DNA of 64,000 bases from Diphasiastrum complanatum. Lineage: Eukaryota; Streptophyta; Lycopodiopsida; Lycopodiales; Lycopodiaceae. Below the pieces are notes generated by a model. It was not told the origin of the DNA. It did no database searches and saw only the letters and a list, made by a program, of their open reading frames with translations. The translations under genes were made by a program, and so were the position numbers. The stretch covers positions 9,955,472 through 10,019,471 of the forward strand of contig CM055107.1 of NCBI GenBank assembly GCA_029204225.1, given 5' to 3'. Shown here one piece after another: positions 1 through 11,824 of this stretch (its first letter is position 1; every line of letters begins with the position of its first letter).

Positions 1-377
1 GCATGACTGAAGCTGCAGTCCTCACTTCATACTTCTGCTTCGATCTTTCTCACGCTGCATGGCTACTTTCGTAGTCTTCAATCTGCATGAGTAGATCTTC
101 GTTTATGGACGAAACGATGATCGCCATTGCACGCTCATCTTTTCTGATCCATTTAACTCTCCTCGGATCTATCTCTGGAGGCTGCACCCTTGAGAGTTTG
201 GTCACCGACCAAATGCCTTCGCCCTTCAGAAGCATTTTGATTTTGAATTTTCAGATTCTGTAATTTTCGCCATCGAGACTGATTGCTATTCTTGTCTGGA
301 TTGTTGTAGCCATATTGTGTTTTCTGAAGAATCACTGTTGGGATATCAGTAGTGATAACATGTGGGCTCTGATACCA
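1..377 (-). pseudogene. Copia retrotransposon gag, 5' fragment with primer binding site
   Basis: The minus strand holds the start of a Ty1/Copia gag. The primer binding site TGGTATCAGAGC (complementary to initiator tRNA-Met) lies at 366-377, next to the LTR. Below about 275 the reading frame gives DGENYRI, KFKIKMLLKGEGIW and later RKDERAMAIIVSSI and IEDYESSHAA, the usual order of the UBN2-type gag domain. Two codons expected to be Trp are TGA: one after DGENYRI and one at 50-52 after SHAA. The element runs off the left edge, so pol cannot be judged. The family assignment is firm; the element is dead at least in gag. Confidence 0.85.
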
Positions 378-1127
378 TGTCACAGAAGCGAGGCTGTTTT
401 TTTTTTCGTCTTCATCTTCTTATTCGCGAACAATTTTGTGTCTTTGAATTTTCTTTTTGTGTGAAAGTTGTTTACAGGATCCCAGACACGCGACTAAACA
501 TCATATGACACATTCTATTCTAGCAATCAAGACAAAATGATAGCACAAGATAGGGAGATGCACGAAAATAGAGTGACTTGTATTATAGTTTAGTTTTTAG
601 AGCAAGATCGTCAGTGTCTCGCTTGTTGGCGGAATGACATTCTACTCTTTCGTTGTGTTCTGCTCGTTGGCAGACTTTCATGCACAGCTATGGTTTCTAG
701 TATTGCCCTACTCGCTACCTCTCTCTCTCTGTCACTTACAGATCTCTCTATTCATTCTATTTTTATGATCCAGAGAGGATCGTTTATACCTCCACAGTGT
801 GGAGTTTACAAGAAGGCTAAACGTAGAATCTCAAGACTAGTTAACACCAATCAACTAGTTAATTAGTCTCCGTCATTGCCATTCATCTCAGCTGGGCATA
901 AAGTCTATGAATCCAAGCCCGTTGAGCTGCAAGCTAGCAGCGCGAAAGATTCCTCTTCGTCTCTTTCGTAGTTTTTCGTGTCTAGAGGTGTGTTTACGAT
1001 TCATGAATAATTCGCGAATTGTTCGTGTTTTGAGTCAAGGGATGTTGACTATCACGAATTGTTCTCGTTGGACCTTCGCTTCGTGTTTGTGCTGCGACAA
1101 AGTTGCAGGAGTTCACCATTTGTGACA
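378..1127 (-). mobile_element. Copia 5' LTR (750 bp)
   Basis: The sequence directly beside the primer binding site begins TGTCACA at 378 and ends TGTGACA at 1121-1127, a perfect 7 bp terminal inverted repeat of the expected TG...CA form. This sets the LTR boundaries. Read on the minus strand it is the 5' LTR of the element whose gag starts below 275. The open frame at 907-1125 is inside the LTR and is not a gene. Confidence 0.82.
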
Positions 1128-1199
1128 AAAGTTGAGTTCTAGTGAGATAATGACCGTTTGTCACATAAAGTTAGGATTGAAATGCATCCATTTGGCCCA

Positions 1200-1600
1200 A
1201 TTTCATGTACATATTGATTTCACACATTTTTGGAGCATGTTCCCACGTGTGGAGGTTAGGCATAATCACTTTAGTTCATTATGTTGAGGTTGAATATTCA
1301 ATACGCCTTAAACTTGAGGTTTGGGGGTCCACCACTCATTATACACTTGTAATTAAGTGATTAGGCCAAATTCAGACTTGGATTAGCTCATGATACTATA
1401 AGTTTCTAACATTGGACTTGATGGTAGAGGGCTAGTGACATTGCAGCTCATAATCTTATTTGTCAATATGGACCAATCATAGTGAAGGATGCACCAAAAT
1501 CATCCAATTAAAGTAAGAGGTGGCATGTAAGTGGTCCAATCAAAGTAAGAGGTGATTCTAGAGAGGTCCAATCATTGAGCACCATTGCCATACATCTTGG
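1200..1600 (+). mobile_element. Left LTR of a non-autonomous Copia element (approximate limits)
   Basis: About 150 bp at 1200-1352 (from TTTCATGTACATATTGATTT) returns with few changes at 3940-4104, and both copies are followed by a CCAATCA array with 31-32 bp spacing (here at 1473, 1504, 1536 and 1568). The two copies flank a decayed gag and protease, as LTRs should. The outer limit is not clear on this side. Confidence 0.6.
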
Positions 1601-1621
1601 ATCTCAAGCTACTATGAGAGA

Positions 1622-2620
1622 GTGAGAGAGAGCTCATTCTACATTGAGGTTTTTGAGACATTGAGTGATTCTACACTACATATCATCAAGATGAATGTAT
1701 CCAAGGAAGTGTTGAGGGAGATTGGCTCATGCACCTCGAGCAAGGAGGCTTGGGACACACTAAAATCCATTTATGAGGCCAAGAATACCTCTAGGTTGCT
1801 CACTCTTAGGAATCAAATCTTCCAAAGTTACCAAAAAAGTGATGAGAGTGCCTCACTACAAAGAGTTCTCATTTTATGAGGAGTGTAGTCAAGAGAACAA
1901 GCTTTTGAGGATCAACCAACTTTCTTTGAAGGATGGTGGAGAGGAGAAAGCATTCTTCTCAAAGGACAAGCCAAGAGGAAGGGGCAAAGAGCAACATCGA
2001 CATTTCAAGAAGGAAAAATCCAAGGAGGAGAGTAATTTGATCACAATCATCAACAAGTTGCAAATCCAACAAGAAGTGCTTTTCTATGATGATAAGAAGG
2101 GGCATTTTGGTTCTAATTCTTTCGACAAGAAAAAATTCTTCAAGCAAGCTAATCTTACTAAAGAGAGTGAAGGTGAGGTAGAATGGAGTTATGAGGAAGA
2201 ATCTCTCATGATGTCAATGTACTCTTCTTCTAATTTTGAAGATGGAAATGCATGGTAGAAAGATAATGGAGCTAGTCCTCATATGACTAGTTCAAGGAAA
2301 ATTTTCACTCATCTTGCACCTTACAATGGAACCAGAAAGCTCTCCATTCTTAATGATTAGTAGATGCAAGATAGAATGAATTGTTAGTGTAACAATTGGT
2401 GTCGGATCCACTATGACTCTTTATGATGTACTTTTTGTGTCTAATCTCACCATGAATCTTATTAGTGTTGGTCAAGTTGACTTTGGAGAATATGCTTGCT
2501 CGATTAAGAGGGATGGTGAAGTGGTAGCAAGAGGGACTAGATGTCAAAAGCTTTTCAAGTTGGAAGCTAATCCTTGTGGAAGTATGGTCAAGAAGAGCTT
2601 CGATCATCTCAAGGAGGAGA
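1622..2620 (+). pseudogene. Decayed Copia gag and protease of a non-autonomous element
   Basis: In order: a UBN2-like gag segment (HIIKMNVSKEVL, SSKEAWDTL, SRLLTLRNQI), a basic KDGGEEKAFF segment, a ruined zinc knuckle in which KKGHF remains but the cysteines are lost, and a protease region reading DNGASPHMT at about 2263-2290 where families usually have DSGA. It continues as LYDVLFVSNLTMNLISVGQ, typical of the stretch after the protease. Frame changes near 1850 and a stop at 2256-2258 break it. It resembles the gag at 23330-23992, so the two belong to related families. Confidence 0.72.
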
Positions 2621-3897
2621 AGGCAATTGGATTGCCTCAATCTATGGTCCATGATGGTAAGGCTCATGAAGATGGTGCTTTGGCAAAAGCACCTAGAGAG
2701 TTATTTTTAAGGTGTTCTACTTCTCATCAATTTTATCATCTTGTTCCTTTAGATGATCTTGTTCCATCAAGTAGAAGCAACAATGATGCTTTTTTATGTG
2801 ACTCCTTCATTGAATACTTCAATTGGATGCATCTCTTATCAATGGTGCTTGATAGAAATATTGCAATAGTTGATACTTTGGGGATCTTTAGGTCCATGTG
2901 CCTTGTCAATATTCATTTCCATGTAAGGAGTAAAGAAAATCTCATCTCAATCAAGAGGATGATGGTAGGATCCTCACATCTACCAACAATCCAAGTGCAT
3001 GATGGAGAAAGACCAAGGCTTGAGGAGGAGTCATCCCAACTCCTGGTGCCAAGGGGATTTTCAAGAGGCGAGGCTGAGTCTTTGTGGCTCATAAATCATG
3101 GAAAAGAGGAGCATTTTTCAGATGGTACCAACTACTTTTGCTTCTCTTCTATCATTTGATGTACTTTCTTGCTTTGATGAGATTTCTACATCTCAAAGTT
3201 GGAGTGAGGCAATGCTAGTTTTGTATGATGCCTCTTGTATGGACATATCTCATGTCATTAATGGCTTAGACCAGGTTCTAAATAATTTATAAAGAAAGTG
3301 GTTGTGTCATCAAATGGATGCCCTTGGATCTTGTAAGAGCAAGAATGAGATAGTCATTCATAGTGTAAAATATCATGCTTTTCATTTTGTAAGGCAATTC
3401 GAGAACTTTTCATGAGATTAAGTGAATCATCCACAAAAGGACACTTACATCCTTGAGCAATTATGTATCCTCAATAAGATCAATATAACTTTGTATTCCA
3501 AGATTAGATCTATCATGAAAAAAGTTCATAGTATATGGACTAGTCAAGCTAGTAGTCAAAACCTTGATAATCAACACTTTTGGCTATTTTGTGATCTTGA
3601 TCTTCATGGTCATTATGAGGCTTGGAGGCCTCAAATTTCCCTCATAATGGTGCAACTATTTTTGAGGAAGTGGAGCTTTCAAGCCCAAGATCTTCTTCAA
3701 GCATGGAGGAAACAAAAGGAAATGGTGGCAAATTGGTGGAATGTTCATTAAGGAGATTGGCAATAGATTTCCATCAAAGAAATCTTCTATCAAGGGTCCA
3801 TTGGCTATTTTTCACATCATATTTACACCAAATGATCCACTCAAGAAGTATCTTAAGTTTTTTGTTTGATCTAGTATCTCATCAAGCTAGTTTTTGA
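2620..3897 (+). other. Internal region of the non-autonomous Copia element, no integrase or RT seen
   Basis: One frame stays open from 2413 to 3159, running on from the post-protease region, but I recognise no integrase, reverse transcriptase or RNase H motif. A segment near 3045 (VPRGFSRGEAES) resembles VPRRFSRQRKKPTRL at 25345 in the second related element, so the pol core seems to have been deleted in the same place in both. Further short frames at 3422-3751 and 3622-3897 have no recognisable content. Confidence 0.45.
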
Positions 3898-3901
3898 GGA
3901 G

Positions 3902-4430
3902 TGTGAAGATTTGACAAAATCTAGCTTGATCATTTTGTGATTTCATGTACATATTGATTTCACGCATTTTTGGAGCATGTTCTCACGTGCGGAATGTAGG
4001 CATAATCACTTTAGTTCATTTATGTTGAGGTTGAATATTCAATAGGCCTTAAACTTGAGGTTTGGGGTCCTCTATCAAAACCACTCATTATACACATGTC
4101 AAGCTAGAGTGATTCTATTTTCTTGGTGTTAGATCTATGTGCAATCATACACACCGTAGGAGATCATTCACATTGTTTGAGATGTCCTCACATGTGTGAA
4201 AAGTTCACAATTTAGAGGTGTTGATCATAAGGCCACCAATCACTTTAAGAGGTGCATTACATGTGGACCAATCATGTTTAGAGGTGCACATCATGAGGCC
4301 CAATCAACTTGTGAGGTGAAAATTGTGAGGTTCAATCATGATGAGAGGTGCAAAGCTAGGGGTCCAATCATGATGTATAAAGGGAATCCATTAGAGGAGT
4401 TTCAAGAATGAGAGCCGAGAAATGCTAGTG
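3902..4430 (+). mobile_element. Right LTR of the non-autonomous Copia element
   Basis: A short purine stretch (TTTTTGAGGAG) precedes TGAAGATTTGAC at 3902, the likely LTR start. The body matches the left LTR at 1200-1352. It carries a 32 bp-spaced CCAATCA array (listed separately) and then GTATAAAGGG at about 4374-4383, a likely TATA box. Confidence 0.6.
4204..4395 (+). repeat. 32 bp tandem array of CCAATCA...GAGGTG boxes in the LTR promoter
   Basis: CCAATCA or near-CCAATCA boxes start at 4236, 4268, 4300, 4332 and 4364, exactly 32 bp apart, with a weaker unit at 4204. Each is followed after a few bases by a form of AGAGGTG. The array ends at a TATA-like box. The same spacing recurs in the left LTR. 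Confidence 0.75.
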
Positions 4431-5330
4431 AAGAATGATAGGAAAAAATGATGTGAGCCTCATGGTGAATCCCAAAGATGGAATGACCATGTAGGAACTA
4501 GTATTTCTAAGCATTTGAAATTAATTCAAGTAGACCCCTCTTACAATAGTAGAGTGAGATACTTTTGATGGTGATTTCTAGTGGAAAAGATGATTCCGCT
4601 TGTAATATTGTGGAATTGCCACTAGGATGCCACATAAGTAGCTCTCTTGCTTATTTAAGAGGTCCCCTCTTCTTAGAAGAGAGCTTTTTGTAAATGCAAC
4701 TACTCCACGTTTCTATTGTCAAGAGCATCCACGAGTTTTGTGCATTTAACGACAAAACCCATAAAAATAAAAAAAAACCACTCTTTTTGGCAATCTGTCC
4801 AAAAAAAGAGCCAAAAAACGCATAATAGATCCAACCTTTATGCTCTATTTGAACCAACCTTTGTCCCCAGCAAGAGCTAGTCCTTAAGATATCAAGACCT
4901 TGTTCTCATGTGGTACTATTGACTGTTGTTGAAGAAAGTCTTTAAGTGTAGGCTTATCATGAACACTTGGATAGACTAAGCAGTCAACCAACCATGTCAT
5001 ATCCACAGTACCAATTGAATGGATGCTTGACAATACCACTACGAGGATCTCTATCAACAATTCTTATCTTGGGATCCTCCGATGGATTGTCTTGACTACC
5101 CATTTGTGAATGAACAAGGTTATCATGAATGACCACTAGACCTATATGCATATTATTGAAAATCTGGCAAGTCCAAGTTCTTGCTAATCACCATCATCCA
5201 ATAAAGCCTCAAGTTTTATGTAAGCGATCTCTTATCCAGACGATTTCAATGAAGCAGCTCATCATTGGCAATAAACGTGCCGACAACTCTTTTCCACGAC
5301 AAACGTAGGCAGGTGCCATGGGACCGGCAC
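4431..5330. other. No gene recognised
   Basis: About 900 bp without a convincing reading frame on either strand. It probably holds the decayed interior of the retroelement whose 3' end lies at 5335-5345, but I cannot match any part to a known domain. Confidence 0.4.
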
Positions 5331-5334
5331 CTCT

Positions 5335-6010
<676 letters not shown>

Positions 6011-6039
6011 TACACTTAAGATACAACAACGATACAAAT

Positions 6040-6680
6040 CTCATTCTTTTGAAAATGCCTCAAATAGTAGCCAACTCTTCTATCTTTATGGAATGAGAAA
6101 GAATGATGGCTATTGTTGCCTCGGCATGCAACAAAGTCATCAATTACAAGTGTAGTCTGCAAAAGGAAATAGGAGCTACAAACATATATAATTCACATTG
6201 AAGAAACAATGATATTCTCACACATTGAGTTAAAACTTACACATTCTTCATCATCTGCTGCAACCAAATCCGGATGATCTATATTGTGACCCCCTACTAA
6301 AGAAGAGCCATCTGTGAACTGCATCTATGCCTAAAATGCCATAAATTATTCTTTAGATGGAATGCTTCGTCCATGCTCACGAAAATTTGACAAAGCCACC
6401 ATCAAGCATTCATCTCGTAGTAATATGTACATTCTCATTTATATAGTATACTAGCAAATTAAAAGGCATTTAGATTCAACATCCAATTTGTTTCCTCATT
6501 AGTGAACTCAAGCCAATGAAGGAATCTCTAAGCTTGTTTGTATCAACATTTAGGAAATCACTATCCTTATCAGGGGTGTCAATGAGGAAGTGACTAATAT
6601 CTTTGATGGATGATGGAATTGAGGATGAGGGGCTCTGAGGATCAAAAGCTACAACTTCTTCCTCGTCTGGAACCTAAACT
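6040..6680 (-). pseudogene. Acidic-protein gene, copy A (relic)
   Basis: Minus-strand pieces read VPDEEEVVAFDPQ and FLIDTPDKDSDFLN (6500-6680), then SLVGGHNIDHPDLV and DDEEC followed by an intact donor GTAAGT (near 6240), then after an acceptor (TTTTGCAG near 6165) TTLVIDDFVACR and YYLRHFQKNEI. The last parts match copy B at 8864-10043 (SKGGHNIDGETV, DKAEC, IFLDDFAIRQ, HYLKSFKNNEI), with the intron in the same place. Several stops interrupt it. The function is unknown; the protein is acidic and serine-rich at its N-terminal side. It is cut off by the LTR and CT tract to the left. Confidence 0.5.
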
Positions 6681-6859
6681 AACCAAAAAAATACAAATCC
6701 AGTCTGGTATTCAAAAAAATGACATTTTCTCTTGCACACACATTAGAGAAAATATGGGCCCAAAGAGGGCCCTATAAGAAATGCCATGTAGGAGAGAGAA
6801 AAATAACTATAAAGTAATTATAATATCATTTTCTAATACTGTACTGATGACAAAGCTTT

Positions 6860-8680
6860 ATCATCTTCATGTGGATCTGTCACCAGAATATGCTCTACTC
6901 AGGACGAGAAATTCAAAGCAACCCAAATTGTCAACTTCCGATATGGTCTGATACAGGGAGGCTTCAGTTACTGATAGCATTATGGATGAAGTTGAAAAGA
7001 TATTAGACACTACATTGCTTCAGGGGGCATGTGACTTTTCTAGCATCAGTAGGGAAGCATATGCAACAATGTTTAAGATGATAAAGGTGGCATTGGCACA
7101 GGTAAATATTAAAAAGTTTTCAATCCCACGACCATTTCATCTTAAAAAAAAAGGGACATGTTAAACCATGGTATGAAGACAATAGCTGGTAATCCATCTC
7201 ATATCAATGAAGTGTATTGCTCGAAAGGAGAAGTTCTAGCATATAACAATTCCAACAATTTATTTATTGACATTAATCAGTTATTAACATTCATCATAGA
7301 TTTTTACGGTATTACAAATGAGAATGTCAATAATAAGTTGATAGTTGTTCTCAAGTTAGATGAGTCTGAAATTATAAAAGGACAAAAAATGGAAAGAGTC
7401 AGTCTCACAATCATGAATGGAGCACTTTCAAATTCAGAGGACTCAGAAGGCCTCAATTTCAGTGTTCATTCAGAAAATGATATCTAGTGGTTGGTAGCAT
7501 TTCAGGTATAGCAGTTCCTTCGCATAATAAATACGGATAATCATTTGAATATGGATTTCATATCTAAAATCTTCTATGTGTCAATATTATGAGGCTAATA
7601 ACATTTTTGTATTCTTTTATAGGTGCTGAAAGAAGACCATAACATTCTCTCAAGGATATTTAATAGAACATCATATCCTGCCACCATAAAAAATCACATG
7701 GAGGGAATTCCACTCAATATTCCTGGAATTGGCACTTTCAACATTGAATGGCATTTAGCAAGAGATGTGCAGACATAAAAAGGATGTTCAATGTATCTCA
7801 TGGCGCTAACTCTAAACACCCTTGTTTGTACTGCATGAAAATAGCAAAAGACATGACAAGGAGTACAGGAATATCAAGAGATTGAGAAGATCCTAATTGG
7901 AAACCTGTACTACCAATTCCTCTATGAAATGTTCACATCTATACATTGCACGCGGAGGTGCGTATTATAGAAAAAATAATATATCTTCACATCTTGTTTG
8001 CATGGAATTCTGAGCTAGAGGCCTCTGCAAGGAAGCTATTTCCATATTAGAGGATGTGTTGTCCAAAGCAGGCTTACATAAAGGCCACGTTAAAATAAAA
8101 AAAGATGACAAACTATTAGGTAAAACATGAAATATTCGATGCAAGCCGAGCATTGGAGGATCTAAAGCTCAAAGATTTTTATCAAATTATTCTGGCAACC
8201 AATCTAAGGTTCAATACACGGTTTGGAAAGAAATTATTGCAGCAACTCAAGATTTCGAAGAAGAAGGTTCTACTCGTATACACAAAGTAGAAGTTTGGAA
8301 AAAGTTAGACAACATGGTGAAATACTTGAGAAAAGATAAATTTTCAAATACTGATGTTCAAATGATATAGAAAACAACCAATGAATTTGTGGATGTAGTT
8401 CAGAGTGCGTGGGGTGTTGATCATATAACACATTATATGGTAAGATTTTGATTTTACACTACCATAGACAAATATGTGCAATTAAATTAGATACTTTTGA
8501 TACTGATTTAGATTGTGTTTTTATGACATGCAGCACATATTACGACATCATTCAACATTCTTTGCAAGAAATAGTGGAAGTCTTAGCATATGGTCATCGC
8601 AAGGAATGGAAAAAACTCATTAGCAAGCAAGAGCGGCATTTCATAAAAGTACACAACATGGCGGGACTAGCACAAAAAAT
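6860..8680 (+). pseudogene. DDE-type transposase relic (multi-exon)
   Basis: Coding pieces follow in order on the plus strand: MDEVEKILDTTLLQGACDF (exon ending at 7101 with GTAAAT), VLKLDESEIIKGQ near 7355 and RVSLTIMNGAL near 7400 (exon ending at 7505 with GTATAG), then from 7623 ILSRIFNRTSYP, IEWHLARDVQT near 7750, GANSKHPCLYC near 7815 and LPIPL.NVHIYTLHAEVRI near 7910-7960, then HITHYM ending at 8439 (GTAAGA), and from 8534 HILRHHSTFF, LSIWSSQGMEKTH and QARAAFHKST. The first Asp (KLDES), second Asp (ARDVQ), CxxC and final Glu (GMEK) fit a DDE/D transposase with a zinc-binding insertion. I recall such D...D...CPxC...QGMEKxH proteins from transposons of basal animals and plants, but cannot name the superfamily. 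Stops at about 7776, 7888 and 8621 make it a pseudogene. Confidence 0.62.
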
Positions 8681-8863
8681 AGCTAAATATTGCAACTTTT
8701 CCAATGGTTTGACAGAAGAATCCAAATTCTTCATAATACAAAATTGACGGATTATAAAAAATTTCAAAAAGCATGCAAATTTATACAAGCCAGTAGGCTA
8801 TAGACACACAATAAAATTTTGTATATTAAATAAAAATATTTACAAAGTACAATTCAGCAGTAT

Positions 8864-10043
8864 CTAATCTGCTTCCGATATTTTTTCCAATGAAAGTTGC
8901 AACTTAGAATCATGTAACAATTTTTTTCTTTCGTATGGATCCAATAGCTCATAGTTTTCATGCTTACTAAGATCAACGTAAGCATACACTGCAAAATGAG
9001 ATGATCTGAGCATGGAATTCACTGGTCCATATCCTAAAAATTTAACCACAATAGTTTTCTTTACAAAATTTATTTTATGCACCTTATTAAAATAATGTCC
9101 TCCAAGAAAATGAGACAATGCCTTGATTGCCATAATCATGGTTTCACCATGTTGATGAAACTTTGAATGGACAGCACTTATCTCATTATTCTTGAAGGAC
9201 TTTAAATAGTGCTCGAGTGCATGATCTCTTTAAAATTCTCATCTTTACCCTCCTTGACGAATTGCGAAATCATCAAGGAAAATTGTTTCCTGAAATGATA
9301 AAAAACAAAGTAAGCTCCAGTATATAATCTGACATAAAAAATCTACTAGTACTTGATAAGAGACAAAAACTTATGCATTCGGCTTTGTCTTCTCTGATTA
9401 CTGTCTCACCATCAATATTATGTCCACCTTTCGATGTCAATATTGTTGGTGAATAGACAATTGGCTGTGGAAATCCAACTTGACTTTGGATTTTAAGAAA
9501 CTCCTCTTCAGAAGGCAGAACATCTTCTTTGTTGCGCATTTCCTCCACAGCCATTTTCAAGCAATCTTTCCCTGAATAAAATTTATCATTATGTACATCG
9601 TCAACACCAGGGAGAAGATCATCAGCATCAAAATCAATAATATCCGAAAATTCATCAAGCTCTTTGCTCAAAATGCAAAGAGTCTCAGCTTCAGTGAAGT
9701 CAAAAAGATCCGGTATATCCGATATTGTCAAAAAGGAATTATTATCTATATTATAAGTAGGCAAAGTGATCAAACATTTATCAGAAGGAGAAAGGGTGGT
9801 GGGTGTTCTAGGGCCTATAAAGGTAGACCTATTTCGAGCAAGATCAAAATCAGAATAATCATCTAAATTAACACTCGTATCAATAAAAAAGGTTTCTATA
9901 TCTACAATCTTTGACTTTTTAGACTTTGTACCACTAGAAGAAGCTGCTTCAGAAGTGGAGGGCACAGAGTCCGAATCGTCAAAAATATTTAACAAAAGAA
10001 AAAATAAATAAAAGCAGACTGAAATTATGAATTGGGCACTCAT
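8864..10043 (-). pseudogene. Acidic-protein gene, copy B
   Basis: A 256-codon frame (9273-10043) encodes a serine- and aspartate-rich protein (DDSDSVPSTSEAASSSG, basic KSKKSK, then many Asp/Glu) ending DKAEC, where copy A has a GTAAGT donor and this copy has ATAAGT. After an acceptor TTTCAG near 9294 the product continues with FLDDFAIRQ, changes frame near 9228, then runs to a stop at 8864 through HYLKSFKNNEI, MAIKALSHFLGGHYFNKV and AVYAYVDLSKHENYELLDP. The mutated donor and frameshift suggest a dead copy. I do not recognise the family. It converges on the transposase gene and lies downstream of the duplicated promoter module. Confidence 0.5.
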
Positions 10044-10309
10044 CTACAAACTTGAAATCATTATGTAACTTGGTAAACATCTGTCAAGCTTAGCTTTGTA
10101 GATATGCTTGTCGAGTGCCACCAGGTCCTGATAATAAATCATGTCTTTATTTTGAGACCTGAATAACGGAGTACTGAGCAGGGACTTAAATCTAAGATAT
10201 TTTTTTAGAAAATGCCTCCACACCAGGGCCCTCAGTTATAGAAGGTAGACTAAAAAGAAAAGAAAAGAAAAGAGATTTGAAATAGTCCAACCTATTAATA
10301 ATACCAAAT

Positions 10310-10886
10310 TCATTAAAAAAAAAAACCAAACTGGATTCAAAATTAGACATTTTAAACAAAAATAACAGAACTGAAGTTCCAAATATCGCTCTCAGGTGCA
10401 AACACCAGGTCAGACAAGCAAGTCCAGGCAACGTGCACTCGAAAGAGATATTGGAAGCTGGAGTATCGGATCCGAGCACAAGAACAACGAGCAGGAAAAA
10501 AAAGGGATACGAAACGTGCTTGAATGCGATACCGGAAGATGCAGTATCGGATCCAAGCACAAAATAGTCAATGAGACGTAATGAGAGCAAGGGGCGCATT
10601 TGAAATCGATATCCGGCAAAGCAATCATAAATTTGCATAAAAATGCGAGCTGAAAAATACCTATTTATATAAAAAAATTTGCATGTGTGGAGAAGTGGCG
10701 AAGGAACACGTGTCGACATGTGATTGGCCCAAATAAATGCACCGTACTTTGAATGATTGATCTGACATCTATCACCTGCGAGAATAACACGCATCGTCAA
10801 GGGATTCGCGCACGTGTCACAGCCCACGTGTCCTTATAATTTGGTCATCATTGTAAGTATGGACATTCCACGTGGACTAATCATCA
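10310..10886 (-). promoter_or_regulatory. Promoter and leader module, unit 1 (minus direction)
   Basis: First copy of a 577 bp direct duplication. On the minus strand it carries CACGTG boxes (10709, 10810, 10823, 10869), a TATA box TTTATATAAATAG at 10661-10673 and a leader with repeated ATCCGATACT and GATATCG blocks. An ATG at about 10350 starts MSNFESSL, but no long coding frame follows. It probably drives the acidic-protein gene B. The 211-codon frame at 10192-10827 crosses the promoter and is not taken as a gene. Confidence 0.6.
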
Positions 10887-11463
10887 GACGACACATGTCT
10901 CAAAAATTCATTAAAAAAAAAAAGCAAACTAGATTCAAAATTAGACGTTTTAAACAAAGATATCGCTCTCAGGCGCAAATCCCTGGTCTGACAAGCACGT
11001 CCAATCAACGAGCACTCGAGAGAGATTTTTGAAGTTGGAGTATCGGATCCGAGCGCAAGAACAACGACCAGAAAAGAAAAGGTATGCGAGACGCGCTTGA
11101 ATGCGATACCATACGATGCAGTATCGGATCCAGGCACATAGTGGCCAACGAGTTGTAATGAGAGCAAGTGGCGTGCTTGAAATCGATATCCGGCAAAGCA
11201 ATCGTGAATTTTGCGTGAGAATTCGTGCCCAAAAAGATCTATTTATAGAAATTATTATGCACGTGTGAAAAAGTGGCAAAGGAACACGTGTCAACTTTTG
11301 ATTGGCAAAATAAATGCGCCTTACCTAAAAGGATAGATCTGACATCTATCACGTGCGAGAATGACACGCGTCGATCAGGGATTCGCGCACGTGTCTCAGC
11401 CCACGTGGCCTCATAATTGGTATATCATAATCAGTACGGACATTCCACGTGGTCTAATCATCT
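10887..11463 (-). promoter_or_regulatory. Promoter and leader module, unit 2 (minus direction)
   Basis: Second copy of the 577 bp duplication, for example ATATCGCTCTCAGG at 10383 and 10960. It keeps the TATA box (CTATAAATAGAT, 11238-11249), the CACGTG boxes (11261, 11284, 11350, 11387, 11401, 11445) and the ATCCGATACT leader. The leader ATG of unit 1 is ACG here. Confidence 0.65.
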
Positions 11464-11824
11464 AACGACACGTGTCTCGGCCGTCTTTTCACACGTGCAA
11501 AAATTTTGTATATATAAGCCCTCGAAATTTTCATTTTTTTTCGCAAAATTCTCGCCTTTAGCTCCCGATATCGCTCTTATGCATGCTCTTTCATCCTTCA
11601 GGCTTCCGCTCTCTCACAATGCGCTTGAGTTCGATACTGCTTGTTGTGCAATATCGCTTTCGAGCGCACATCTCTTTTCTGCATATAATCTTTGTAGATC
11701 TTGCGCTCAAAATCGATATTCAGTGTTGGTATCGATCTCAAGCTCCCTTTTGTCACAAATGTTTTTGTTTTGATCCACTTTTGTTTATTTCAAACTTCTT
11801 TTTGTTAATTTTTTTCTTCCGAAA
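11464..11824 (+). promoter_or_regulatory. Divergent promoter and leader of the H3-like/Ulp1 gene
   Basis: CACGTG boxes at 11468 and 11491 precede TATATATAAG at 11509-11518. The leader down to the ATG at 11825 has the same style as the leaders of the two minus-strand modules read in the other direction (GATATCGCTCTTATG, TTCGATACTGC, ATATCGCTTTCGAGCGC). The cluster genes therefore share one promoter type and point both ways from 11.46 kb. Confidence 0.6.

Noticed and set aside
10192-10827. 211-codon minus-strand open frame
   Set aside because: It runs through the TATA box, CACGTG boxes and leader of the duplicated promoter module, and unit 2 does not keep the frame intact.
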